A stretch of 64,000 bases of DNA. Source: Sporothrix humicola. Taxonomy: Eukaryota > Ascomycota > Sordariomycetes > Ophiostomatales > Ophiostomataceae. Under the pieces are notes generated by a model. That model searched no databases, had not been told where the DNA came from, and saw nothing but the letters and a program-made list of their open reading frames with translations. The stretch spans positions 248,001-312,000 of the forward strand of contig WNYE01000015.1 in assembly GCA_021396245.1 (NCBI GenBank), written 5' to 3'. Shown in pieces: positions 45,770 to 56,197 of the stretch. Both the position numbers and the translations under genes were made by a program. Numbering within the stretch: the first letter of the stretch is position 1; every line of letters starts with the position of its first letter.

Positions 45770-48673
45770 GTCAAGAAGGTGTTGTAAGCGAGTGTCGGGT
45801 GTAAAAAATCCAATAACGAGTGTGGGTAGCGAACGATGTGTGTTGTCGATGGATGGCGGTCAAGCCATGAGCGAGTGGAAAGAGAAAAAAATCAAAATCA
45901 AAATCAAAGAAATAAAAGCAGCAAAACGAGTGAATGAAGCCCTCTGAAGAGACACCCCGGTTGACAGATTACGGATGATCAGAAAACAACCTTATTCTTG
46001 TTGCCCAACCAACTTGTGCATCACCGAAAGGAGGGAGGGAAGGAGAGAAGGAAAATGGGGAAAAGAAAAAAAAAGGTGGTGAAAGAAACAAGCAACGGCA
46101 GAGACAGTTGGGTATGGGAAAGGGGAGGAGGAAACAAGCGGGCGGGAATGGAATAGGGGGTATAGGTTGTACACAAAATAGAGGAGGCTATGCAGAGGGT
46201 GATAAGTGGCAAGCCACGAGATATGGCGAGGCAGAGAATCAGAGAGGCCGGCTCTTGCAGGGTGTTAGCACTCTGGCAGGCATCATACACTACGAGAAAC
46301 TACAGTCATGGGCTTTCACAGAAAACACCCTTACGATCTATACCGAAAAATCTAGAATTACTTCCATTTTTGTGGAGAGCCACCATGATGCCATCAAGGC
46401 CTACGACGATGCCTACGAACGTTGCAAGCCACGCCAAGTAAAAGTACGTCGTATAGGCCGGGACTTTCGGGGCTTTCTTGCAAAGTAACATAATTTTCCA
46501 ACTCTTAGCCATGGTGATCAATAACGGAAAGAGAAAATCAAAAGAAGTGCTTGCATCTTTTGTTTTGGTCGCCCACGCACTGGGAGTGCGGCCGGGACTT
46601 GCCACTAACATGACCAGGAGGATGTCGGCACTCGAGAGACACCGAAAGTGGATTTTCAGTGTAAGTGGGGGGCGCTGGCAGTCATGGTGGATTGGTGGGT
46701 TGGTGCGTGCGTGTATGCGTTCGTTATCAACGACGACAAGGTGTAGGAACGACGAGAGACGGGCGAAGGATGCAGCAAGTCGAGATGCACAAAAAAATAT
46801 AAATATCCATCGAGACTAGTTCTTAGCCTGGCCAGCTGAAAAAGTTGATGTGTGAGGAAAGAGGAAAGAAAAGGGGATGCAGCGAGAGAGAGAGAGAGAG
46901 AGAGGTCGCGGTCAAATGCCAAAAGTGGATACAGGGTCCATTTCCTTTTTTGGTGCCACTTTTGGCGCAAGTTGACGTACGTTATCTACGTCGTCAAAAG
47001 GGGTGCGAACGAACCCAGAGCTAACGGGTTGGTACGAGGAAAAAGAAAGAAAAAACAGCAAAAAGTCGACTTTCTGTCGACAAAATCGACGGTATCAAAA
47101 TTACGATCCATGATGGAGGGTGGAAAAGGGCGCCAGCAGAGCAGCTACTACGAATCCACCGAATCGCAGCCCTCCAGGACCTGGCCCTATCTCGCGGCCG
47201 TCGACGGCGGCGGACAGAAAAACGATGGTCGAAAATCGAGAGTCGAGCGTCAAAAGTCGGCTTGGTTTATTTTTGGCATCCCCTTTTCCTTTCCACCAAC
47301 TTTTCGCCCTCAAACTGCTTATTGTCGATTTTCTGTCCTGTTTTCATATTTTTCTCCTTGCCATAAAACGAAGCAATAGCCGTTGCAAGGGTTGACTTAC
47401 ACAGGGAATCCGGGCCTGCCCGCATTCCAAGTATCTGTCAGATGCTGTCTCGGCCTGGCCTTGTGCCCACATCCCATATCTCGTCCAAGGCTGCTCCCGT
47501 CGTCGTATCTTGGATGGACCAAGCTGGAGATACGGATACAGGGACTACAGATACCGTGCAGGTGCCACAAGGCGGACAGGCCGGCCACTGTCGCCCAGAC
47601 CCTGACCAGCCCAGTCGACTCTGTATCACGATATCAAGATAGATCGGCGCCACGTTCGCCTGACCCTGGTCTGCCAGTCTCTCGTCTGTCTCCCATCTGC
47701 CACTTTTGGACACTGCCCGTGTGCTCTGATCTACACACGTCTAGCGTAAATTGCAGAAATCAGCTGTCTTTTAGGAGACCTTTCGTGAATCCTGTCTCGC
47801 TTTCCTGCAGTCTTTATCTTTTTGCCCAAGGCTGCATCCTGGGATGCATCGTGTTTAATTTTATTTTTGGTCTTCTTTTTCTCTCACCATAGCCTCTTTT
47901 TCTCCAATCTGTGTTATTTCCATCATGGTATCCGTGCAACTCTCTCCATCACCTGCCATCTCTTCTCGGTGGTCTACACAGTAGGTCTTGGCCCACTTAC
48001 ACACAACCCCTGTCCGCCGTCCTCGTCGTCTTCTTATCTACCCACTTGGGCCACCAAAAAACTCGTCAACCAATGCCGCAAGCCTGTGCCCACACAACAA
48101 CAATACTGACAGTAAAAACAGTTCAGAACTCACGACGGACAGCTTACACCGACTTGCGCCCCCAAAGTCATGCCCAGAAAAGGTTCCTTGGAAAAGCAAC
48201 AAAACGTAAAAGACATTATTTTCAAGGCTACACGAGAAAAAAATTCTACAAGGCAGAAAGTCGGGGGGCAAAAGACGAACTTTATATCCACAAGATTCGT
48301 GGCTTGTCGATGGAAGTGTATCATATGATATCAAGCAGCTGGTGTGTCCCACCACACTGGCAACCCAGACCATGATACATGATAGCGCCCCTTTTTTCTG
48401 TATCTCCCGAAGATATCCCAGATTGCCATATTCCGCGCTCTGACAGACCCTAGGCCCCTGTATTGCATAATTTGTCTCGAGGCTCTGCTGTGTATATGCA
48501 CAAGATAGAGATACTGACAAGGCGGACAGGAAGGAACAGGAAGATATCACCTATTCCGCGAGCACGCGGCTGTGAACCCACAATCTCGTGATTCACTCTC
48601 TTGGCCACTGTCACTCGTTCTTGTCGCTCGTTTTTTTCTTTCCCTTTTTTGCTCCTTTGTGCACACCTCCACA
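45770..48673. other. Divergent promoter region, GT2 and GH12 genes
   Basis: No supportable gene. Features seen are a (GA)n run, clustered GTCGAC/TCGAC words at 47060-47090 and 47215-47265, a possible hairpin at 47507-47535 (GTATCT with AGATAC arms), and the 12-bp palindrome TATCATATGATA at about 48319-48330. The final 80 bases are a CT-rich leader. Confidence 0.5.
46884..46904. repeat. (GA)n microsatellite
   Basis: About ten uninterrupted GA units in the GT2/GH12 intergenic region. Confidence 0.85.
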
Positions 48674-49991
48674 ATGATTGTCGGCCTCTTTCTCTCGCTA
48701 CTTAACGTCGGGCTTGTCGTCGTCCCCATCGGCGGCGCCGTCGGCACTTTGGCTGGCATCGACTACTACCGCCGCCAACACGGCCAAGCACCATTGTGGT
48801 CCGGCGACGGTGATGATGGTGGTGGCGGAGGATACGGAGGTGGAGGAGGAAGCGGCGGCGGTTCTGCTGGCAACAGCAGCAGCGGCAACTACACGGGTTG
48901 GGACGGCAACAAGCCCAACGCCACCACCGTCGTCGGCGGCGTCACCGTGTCCGAGTACTGCCAGCAGTACAACAGCGTCCAAGTCAACACGACGACCGGT
49001 CAGAACTACACTCGTAAGTCTTTCCTCCCCAAAGACCCATCTACCTGCTACGCTGACACTTGTAGTCAACCCCAACCAATGGGGCTGGACAAAATCAGAC
49101 GGCGGCGGCCTGTGCCTCAACGTCACCACCTTCAACAACCAGACGTATGCGAGCAACACGACCGCGCCCGCGTGGTCGGCGACGTGGCAGTACGATGCCG
49201 GCTCGGATTCGCAGCCCGTGCACGCATACCCCAACATTATGATCAGCGACGGCGGCGTCTTGCCGGTGAAGCTGGGCAAAGTCGGCATGATGCGGCTCGA
49301 CGTGCAGTGGGCATACGTCGATGCGGGTGTCGCTGTTGTGGGGACCATCCCAACGTCGGCCAAGACGTCAACAAAAACGTCGTCAGCGACTACAAAAGCC
49401 GCCACAGGAACGACCACCACGACACCAGCCGCAGCTGTAACTACACCAACAGCATCGACCGCCGTCGCTGCCGTGGAGTCTTCATCTCTGTCCTCCGCCG
49501 CCTCCCCCCTCACGACCATCGGCACAAAGTCCTCGGGTATCACCGCCCGCTCCGTCAACGACGTTACCTTTAGCGCCAACGTCGCCGTCGACATGTTCTT
49601 CGACGCCGACGCCAGCGTCGCCGGATCGACGTCCAACGCCACCTACGAGGTCATGGTCTGGCTCGCCCAGTTTGGCGAGTACACCGACCCCGTCGGTTTC
49701 AGCGGCGGCGTCGTCGCCTACCAGGTCGTCCAGGGCGTCAACTTTACCTTGTACTACGGCACAAACGACAAGGAGCAGCACGTCCTCACCTGGATCGCCG
49801 AAGACGCCGCGCCCAAGTTCAACGGCAGTCTGCTGCCGCTCATCACCGGCCTGGCGACAGCCAACGCCAGCCTCACAAAGTACCCAACGTCGACCGACTA
49901 CCTGGGCTACTTTGCGTTCGGGTCGGAGGCGTACTACTCGGCCGACGAGGTGACCTTTGACGTCGAGCGGCTGTCGATGGACATCTGGTAG
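48674..49991 (+). CDS. GH12 endoglucanase/xyloglucanase with N-terminal membrane anchor
   Basis: Retaining glycoside hydrolase family 12 enzyme acting on beta-1,4-glucan or xyloglucan. Two exons, 48674-49013 and 49066-49991, flank a 52-nt intron (GTAAGT donor, CTGAC branch) and give 421 residues, far above the usual 230-250. The nucleophile is in Y-E-V-M-V-W (E308) and the acid/base in F-G-S-E-A-Y (E401). The N-terminus is a long hydrophobic stretch followed by Y-Y-R-R-Q, which lacks a signal-peptidase site and reads as an uncleaved anchor; a Gly-rich spacer follows (about 42-72). Between the strand ending V-V-G-T and V-A-V-D-M-F-F, normally a short loop, sits a Ser/Thr/Ala insert of about 75 residues. 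Many N-x-S/T sites suggest glycosylation. Upstream in-frame codons lack an ATG. Confidence 0.86.
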
Positions 49992-51416
49992 TGTCGACGG
50001 TCGTGGGCTACTTTATTTTGTTTATTGTTTTCATGTTAGAATATGTAATATAGATTTACTCCAGGATACACATGTCTTATTTTCTAATTAATATACGCCA
50101 AACGTTGGAATGCATGACAGCTTGAGGCATCAAACTCCATCTCATCATCTCCCCAGACAAAATCAACATAGCTTACTTGATTAGATCTGGCCAACAATCT
50201 CATACAGCAAGGAGGAATATGAAACCACAAAAAAAAAAAAGGAAGAAGAAGATGACAAAAAACGTACAGCAGCGGGTATTCGCTGGTCGTCACCGACCCA
50301 ACTACTAATCCGCCGATTACTGGTTTGACTAGGGGAGAGCGGACGGGATCCCGTATTTTCCAGTATCTATGGCCGTACGTGGGAGATGAGGTCAGTGATT
50401 GACATTAAATATAGTTAGTGATGCGATGTGGTGGGAAAATGAAGGAAAGGTGGCGACCGCCACCACGTAACTTTGTCAACTGCATGAACTTACAACTGCT
50501 TTCACTGCCTTACATTTACATAGTACAAGTTCGTGACAATAGTGAACATAATGTTACTACTTACTTTACGTCTTTTCCAAAAAGTATAAATACGGAACGA
50601 CTTTGCTCTGAGCTCTGAAATATGAATCTTGATCCTTTTCTCCTCAAAACAATTTTCCCACCACCAATCGTACCATCACCATTCAACACAATTACAATTT
50701 CAACAACAACCCCCAACTCGCAGTCACCACGGCCCCACCGCCAGAATGTCGATTGACCACACTCCCGATTCCGAGCCCTCCGCTCCCACCATTCCTCCCT
50801 GCCCCGGTCCGCCCCCGACCGGTCCCCTTCCCCCCGTTCCAGAGAAGTAGCGATGAGGAGTAGGAGAAGGGCTGCTCGCGGTCAAGTGGCCATTAGCATG
50901 GATCATGTGTGGTAAGATGGTCAAGTGTTGGAGGACAAGGGGGAGGATGAAGTTGGTAGCGGTGAATTTTTGAAAAAGGGGACGGAAAGTAAGAAAAAAA
51001 GAGGAGAGCTGTTGCGAACAAACGAAGATTTCGTTAGATAGCGCAATTTTACTTTTAAAAAAAAATCCTAAGCTCTTATGTGACATTAAATTGTAGTGTA
51101 GTTTTATTATTGTAAAATATCACGCCTATGGAAAGAAAAGTAGATGAAGTAATAGTTGGATGGGATGTAGGTGTCGACATGATCTTGCATATGGACAAAG
51201 TAAATGTATTGGCTGACAGCACAGGAGCAGAAAGAGCGGGGCATCTGTTTACACCACAACCTCAGGCGCGCGCGTACGAGGTTGAAAACTGTTACATGAT
51301 TTTGAATTACTCTTTAACGTTTTACGTTTTACATTTTTGATACATCTCTAGATTTTATATCATTGCTTGCAAATACGAGTTCACGAAATCATACTGTCGC
51401 CGACCACCTAGACACA
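49992..51416. other. Intergenic between GH12 and AN1-APH genes
   Basis: AT-rich at both ends. Apart from the short proline-rich frame listed separately, nothing gene-like is seen. The stretch 50640-50745 (C/A-rich, CAACAACAAC) looks like a 5' leader, which supports some transcript there. Confidence 0.45.
50746..50850 (+). CDS. Possible 34-residue proline-rich peptide
   Basis: An ATG in CCAGAATGTC context follows a typical fungal leader (CA-rich, CAACAACAAC) and opens 34 codons ending TAG. The peptide is Pro-, Ser- and Asp-rich (12 Pro), third positions are mostly C, and there is no signal sequence or helix. The composition resembles a genuine reading frame, but it is too short to judge and may be the first exon of a longer gene: no clear donor follows. 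Low confidence. Confidence 0.3.
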   Translation: MSIDHTPDSEPSAPTIPPCPGPPPTGPLPPVPEK

Positions 51417-52814
51417 ATGACACCCCGCTTCTTTACCTGTTCCGTCCCCGATTGCGACAGGCCGCATGTTCGAGACCGTGACGGCTGCGATCAGTGTGAA
51501 CGGTACCTGTGTGCCACGCACAGAAATCCAGACTTTCACACATGCACCGACAGAAATGAGCTCCCAGACGACGAGTATGCTGCCCAGATTGTGGCCGAGC
51601 TGGACCGGCTACGCGCCAAGCTCGACGACAAAGAGGCCTGTTCACTGGCGTCGCGACTGAACGGCGGACGCGGCTGCACGATTGAACACTCAAACAATTT
51701 TGACGGAATGTCGGGCGGGATGATGGGATGTGCCAACTATCACGCCCGCATTCGATTTGACGATGGGTCAAGGTCGTGGCTGCTGCGAGTGCCGCGCGTG
51801 ACGAGCTATGCTGTCGCTTTCCCGCCACAATTGGTTGCTTACCTTGTGCGCAGCGAATATGCCACCCTCAAGTTCTTGGAGACGACAAACGTGCCCGCAC
51901 CGAAAGTTTTTGCCTACGGTGTCAGGGGTAATGATGCTGATGACGACGACCATGGACTAGGTGTGAGCTTCCTTTTAATGGAAGAACTGCCTGGAAAACC
52001 GTGGTACGGAAACGGGCCAGACGGCCAACCGGCAACGCCTGAAGAATGGGCCAAGATTTGGCGGCAGTATGCCGAAATCCTGGCCGAGCTGGCACGGCAT
52101 TCGTTCCCGAAAGCCGGGTCTCTCCTTGAGGACCCAGTGACAGGCATCACCTCTGTATCTTCCCAGGCTAGCAACCGGTTTCTCGTGTTTTCGCCAGACG
52201 GGCCATTCGACACGGCCGCTGAGTATTTTTCAGTGTCTATGGAGCAATACCTCGAGCTGATTGCCGACGGACAAGTCTACACGGAATATCCTGTCAACGC
52301 ATATCTTGTGCACCGCTTTTTGAAGGACAAGGTCCATGATCTTGTCAAAGAGTCGACAAGGCCCGAACAGTTCTTCCTCAAGCACGTCGACGACAAGGGC
52401 GATCATATTCTGGTGGATGAGGACCTCAAAATTACTGGCATAATTGACTGGCAGATGGCACGCATTGTTCCTCCAGCCGAAGCCTTTGGGCCGTCGCTTG
52501 TCACGGCTGACATGCATGGACTGTATGAAGGGGAGTCTTGTCTCACGGAGAACGACAAGATTCTGTCTGCGGCACTAGCAGAGATCAATCCCAGCCTCGC
52601 TCAATACAATGTGGACGAGCGGGTTCGACGTGTGGTTTGGGGCTTGGCACACGAGACAAAATGGAGTTACGCTTTGCCTCTGGTCAATGTTCTCTTGAAA
52701 ATATTTGGCATAGACAAGACCTGGGAAGAATGGCGAGTGGCAGCACTAGAAGAATACGCCGACGACGAACGCCTGCAGACATTACTGAAAGAAGCAGAAT
52801 CTGTGGAGAAATGA
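51417..52814 (+). CDS. AN1-like zinc finger fused to APH-family phosphotransferase
   Basis: Single exon, 465 residues. An AN1-like finger is at residues 8-43: C8, C13, C24, C27, C32, H35, H41, C43 (C-x4-C-x10-C-x2-C-x4-C-x2-H-x5-H-x-C). The second half matches the AN1 spacing exactly; the first Cys pair is wider than the usual x2. From about residue 85 the protein is an aminoglycoside-phosphotransferase-like (APH) kinase: L-R-V-P-R-V, L-L-M-E-E-L-P-G-K-P-W, a catalytic loop H-V-D-D-K-G-D-H (H323, D325) and I-I-D-W (D344). The metal-binding Asn of the loop is replaced by His330, so activity may be altered. Such kinases phosphorylate small molecules or are regulatory; the substrate is unknown. 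The finger may bind ubiquitin-like or membrane partners. First ATG used. Confidence 0.82.
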   Translation: MTPRFFTCSVPDCDRPHVRDRDGCDQCERYLCATHRNPDFHTCTDRNELPDDEYAAQIVAELDRLRAKLDDKEACSLASRLNGGRGCTIEHSNNFDGMSGGMMGCANYHARIRFDDGSRSWLLRVPRVTSYAVAFPPQLVAYLVRSEYATLKFLETTNVPAPKVFAYGVRGNDADDDDHGLGVSFLLMEELPGKPWYGNGPDGQPATPEEWAKIWRQYAEILAELARHSFPKAGSLLEDPVTGITSVSSQASNRFLVFSPDGPFDTAAEYFSVSMEQYLELIADGQVYTEYPVNAYLVHRFLKDKVHDLVKESTRPEQFFLKHVDDKGDHILVDEDLKITGIIDWQMARIVPPAEAFGPSLVTADMHGLYEGESCLTENDKILSAALAEINPSLAQYNVDERVRRVVWGLAHETKWSYALPLVNVLLKIFGIDKTWEEWRVAALEEYADDERLQTLLKEAESVEK

Positions 52815-53219
52815 ACATTTCTTGTAAGTACGTTGGAAGTTGTCACAAAAGACTAAGAAATCCAAAATTGATTGTTCGTCGAACCCAACCAGATTTCATT
52901 GTTCACTGTTGATTGTTTATGAACAATACACACCCACGTAAATCGTATACAGTACTCCGTACACTGAAAACTGAAATTCAAATGTCAAATGTTTACATTT
53001 TTTTACGTCTCTCTTTGCAGTTCACTGTACAAGCTCTCGTAGACTCATCCTGTATAAAAAAGGACGTAATCTCAAGATGGAATGAAACGAAGAAACCCAT
53101 ACCCAACAACAACCAACAACCTCACTCTGATATATCTGGCACTACAACTTGGATATATCTGCACTTGTTCTATTCTACTAACACCACAGATCATTCTCAA
53201 GAGGGCGCACTCTGACAGA
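52815..53219. other. Intergenic, promoter of the possible velvet-like gene
   Basis: AT-rich spacer; contains a TATA box and a CAACAAC-rich leader. No other gene seen. Confidence 0.5.
53053..53060 (+). promoter_or_regulatory. TATA box of the gene at 53220
   Basis: TATAAAAA lies 160 bases before the chosen start, followed by a CAACAAC-rich leader typical of fungal 5' UTRs. An upstream in-frame ATG at 53082 would fall at or before the expected transcription start, which argues for starting at 53220. Confidence 0.5.
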
Positions 53220-53852
53220 ATGTGCCAAATCAAGTCCTTGGTCGTTCCGGGCTGCGCGATCCGCTTCGCCAGCGTGCCCAGCGAGATCATCGTCGGCCAG
53301 GCCATCCCGAACCCGGTGGTCGTTGTGGTCACGGTGCCGCTGTTCTGGGACGTCGCCGACGTCTCGGGCTTTATTGGCGTGCGCGAGGCAGAGTGCGACT
53401 GCCAGGAGGAGAAGCTTCTCGAGGGCCTGACGGTCGTCACGGGCCATGCGGCCTACCAGATGTTTGATGACTCGACCATTGTCCCAGCTACCGCCGGCGC
53501 TGGTGCCGATGTCGATGCCGATGTCGATGCCGATGTTGACAACGACAACGCCGACGCGGACGACAACGCCGACAACGCAGACTCTTCCTCTTCAACCTCC
53601 CCCTCCTCCTCCTCCTCCAGCCCCCTGCACTGGATGGACGTCGACGAGGTCATAAACGCCGGCCCGATCACTCCCCGCCACGGGCATGTCCGCAAGTTTG
53701 TGCTCACCTTCTCGGACATGCGGCTCATGTACCACCCGACAACGATCAACCTTGTTGTCGGCGTCGAGCTGGCCACGAGCACGGGCCAGATAATGCATGT
53801 GGGCAACATGCTTGACCTGAACCCTGTTGCCGTCGTGGAGCAGCAGTTTTAG
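53220..53852 (+). CDS. Unknown protein, possible divergent velvet-type fold
   Basis: Single exon, 210 residues from the chosen ATG. No family is certain. Strand-rich segments flank an acidic, repeat-derived middle: residues about 96-140 are Asp/Ala/Asn then poly-Ser, encoded in part by three copies of a 12-base unit (53505-53540). The last 55 residues (F-S-D-M-R-L, then T-I-N-L-V-V-G-V-E-L, then G-Q-I-M-H-V-G) follow the order of the velvet domain end (F-x-D-L-x-x, x-Y-R-L-R-F-x-L, G-x-x-x-H, F-x-V). The start (I-I-V-G-Q ... P-V-V-V-V-V-T-V) likewise recalls velvet's P-P-x-V-Q-L-x-V strand. This is pattern reading, not a measured match. It may be fast-evolving or lineage-specific. Confidence 0.55.
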   Translation: MCQIKSLVVPGCAIRFASVPSEIIVGQAIPNPVVVVVTVPLFWDVADVSGFIGVREAECDCQEEKLLEGLTVVTGHAAYQMFDDSTIVPATAGAGADVDADVDADVDNDNADADDNADNADSSSSTSPSSSSSSPLHWMDVDEVINAGPITPRHGHVRKFVLTFSDMRLMYHPTTINLVVGVELATSTGQIMHVGNMLDLNPVAVVEQQF

Positions 53853-53897
53853 CCTTGAGAACAAGTGGTGAGTTGAGGTAAGTTTGAACAGCTTGAA

Positions 53898-53990
53898 TTT
53901 CTTTTTCTTTTTCTTTTTCTTTTTCTTTTTCTTTTTCTTTTTCTTTTTGTTTTTGTTTTTGTTTTTGTTTTTGTTTTTCTTTTTTCTTTT
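53898..53990. repeat. (CTTTTT)n-(GTTTTT)n microsatellite
   Basis: About eight CTTTTT units pass directly into about five GTTTTT units, in the short 3' space between two convergent genes. Confidence 0.9.
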
Positions 53991-54076
53991 GTCATTTTAG
54001 GTCAAGTTACACCACGGTAAGTCTATGATAACAAGTCAAATTCCATCTCTTTTATCTAACAATACAAACACCTTCC

Positions 54077-54811
54077 CTATGCAATGTGACCGTAGTCCGG
54101 GTCAGGCGCTAGCTCGATCCCCCAGAACTTGTTCATGCGCTCCCGCAGCAGCTCATACGACGAGCCTATCCGGACCGTCTTGAGGTTTGCAAAATCAATT
54201 ATGCTCGACGCCCGGCCGCCATAGACATGGTACCGCTGCAAGCCGTAGTCGACAATTAGGTCGGCCGCCTCCAGGATCTCCGGGTCCATTTGCTCAATGG
54301 AAAACTTTTGGCCCGAGCCGGTAAGGTTGGCACTCGACCCGAGCAGCAGCTCGCCAGCCTCGTCGGCCAGTCGTCCCAATTCAATCAACAAGGCACTCCC
54401 GCCAAGGTACATGGCCACCGTGCCGTCTGGCTTTGTGACGTTGGCCAGTGTCGCGGGCGACAGGTGCTGGAGGACGGGGTGGTCGCTTCGAAAGGGGGCC
54501 ACGACGCCAAAGGACATGTCCATGTCTTTGTGGAGAACACGGATCATGTCGTGTGTCGACTCGGGAAGGATATGCAGCTTGCGGTGGAGTTCGTAGGTTC
54601 CCAGAATGCCCTGCGTATGGCTCGGCGCACGTTTCTTGGCCGCAAAGGAGCGTTGGATGGCCTCTGTCGATGATGAAATGAGGCCGTAGCCGACCTCGGT
54701 GGGCATGACGATGAGCCCGCCGGCCTTTAAGGTGTCAAAGATGCGCTGGGCATCGGCCTTGACGTTTGGGCACGAGCCTGGTGCTGGGATTGTCTTTTGT
54801 GCAAAGTCCAT
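54077..54811 (-). CDS. YrdC/Sua5-like domain protein
   Basis: Single exon, 244 residues. The fold is YrdC-like (threonylcarbamoyl-AMP synthase superfamily): G-G-L-I-V-M-P-T-E-V-G-Y-G-L near residue 33, A-A-K-K-R-A-P (normally K-x-R), V-A-P-F-R-S, and L-L-L-G-S-S-A-N-L-T-G-S-G (normally S-A-N-x-S-G). Sua5 and YrdC make the t6A modification on tRNA. This protein lacks Sua5's C-terminal domain, and the K-x-R-P block is changed, so it is more likely one of the fungal YrdC paralogues of unknown substrate than the main t6A enzyme. The first ATG in the frame is used; the longer open frame upstream has none. Confidence 0.8.
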   Translation of the reverse strand: MDFAQKTIPAPGSCPNVKADAQRIFDTLKAGGLIVMPTEVGYGLISSSTEAIQRSFAAKKRAPSHTQGILGTYELHRKLHILPESTHDMIRVLHKDMDMSFGVVAPFRSDHPVLQHLSPATLANVTKPDGTVAMYLGGSALLIELGRLADEAGELLLGSSANLTGSGQKFSIEQMDPEILEAADLIVDYGLQRYHVYGGRASSIIDFANLKTVRIGSSYELLRERMNKFWGIELAPDPDYGHIA

Positions 54812-56197
54812 GGTGTAAATGGCGGAGATGTTGAGATGATGGTGTGTTTTCAAAAGACAACTGGGAAGTGCAGTCTCCCTACAATTTATATCTCATTAAA
54901 TGCGGACATTGCGCGTCTCTTGCCGCTCTTCCCGAAAGCTTGTCGGCGGTCGTCGAACAGGATTACCCGCAACTCCATGTCGATCACCGTCTGTGGCCCT
55001 TGTGAACTGGGCTGTGAAAGCGAGAATGTAGCAGCGTAACTGGAAAAGTGGAGAGCTTCACAGGGCGGATTCAAAAAGATCAACATCGACGTCATACGCC
55101 GTATTACGCAAAGAGGGTAAACGTATCTGTTATCAGGTTATCAGTGCACAGAACACGTGCAAAAGGAATGAAATTCAATATTTCAAATTACGAAAGTAAA
55201 CAATCTGAAATAAAAGGTGAGATGTTGTATTTTCATTGATTGTGGTGAACAGGGTGCATTGTGGTGAAAAGGTACTTCCCAGCAGTAGCAATTTAGCGGG
55301 CAACTTATGTCACTGCCGAATCCATCTCGATTGGGGGGGTGATGCAAGCACACCGAAATGTAAACTGAATGATGCATCCAATCGAACGGCAACTTGCACA
55401 TGGAAACGATACTCTGCTGTCCAGTCAATCATGAACGAGGCCAACCGGTGTAAAAGTACCAATCTTTATCAAAACCAATCAACAGTTGTTTGAAAGTTCA
55501 ACAGCTCACTCAGCTGAACTGAACAGCTGATGGCGGGGTATCTTTTGCATCTGTAGAGGAGTCCCAAAACAAACAAAACTGCACTTTTACATTTTCGTAC
55601 GAAAATCAATAACGGCAAGGCACACCGTGCAAGGCGTTTTGGACAGGATGCGGCTCAAATTGCCCAAACTCGTCCAACTTGACCCGATTTCTCCCAGAAT
55701 CAAACGAAAATTGACACGAAAAGCCATCCGATTGACTGACACAACTGTCGTGCAACACTGGTCGGGCGTACAACACTGACGACGCAAAGACGAGACACAG
55801 AAATAAGACGCAAGGGAGGCGACGGCTGTTTGCTCAATTCGTCGTTTGCTCTGTTTGCTCTGGTTGATTTGCTAGCTCCCGTCAACCTGCCATCTGTTAG
55901 CTCTGTCTGTTGGTTGTTGGTTTTGACGCATCCACCATCTCATTCGTTCACTTGTCTCGTTCACTGTTTGGTCACTTCCTTTCTCTTTCCATCTCCCTTG
56001 CTCACTGGTCTGGCTGCTGCTGTTCAGATAAAAAGAAACCGCCACCCCCGCCATTCCACGTTTCTGTCGTTTCTTTTTGCTCCCTTTACTCTTTTCATCA
56101 ATTCAACGAGACCGATTGATACAACAATACGACACACGATAAGCCTACCTAAACGAATAACCCCAACACAAAACTACCGAACCACACCACCCGCGCC
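54812..56197. other. Divergent promoter region, YrdC-like and Argonaute genes
   Basis: No gene seen. Contains a CACGTG at 55154-55159 and a CT-rich leader from about 55900 up to the Argonaute start. Confidence 0.5.

Noticed and set aside
48545..48625. tRNA-like words on the minus strand (TGGCCAAGAGAGTG and GGGTTCACAGCC)
   Set aside because: They resemble tRNA A and B boxes, but the spacing is too short and I could not form an acceptor stem or a proper anticodon arm.
53082..53219. Upstream in-frame ATG for the gene at 53220
   Set aside because: It lies only about 25 bases after a TATA box, and the added residues look like translated leader.
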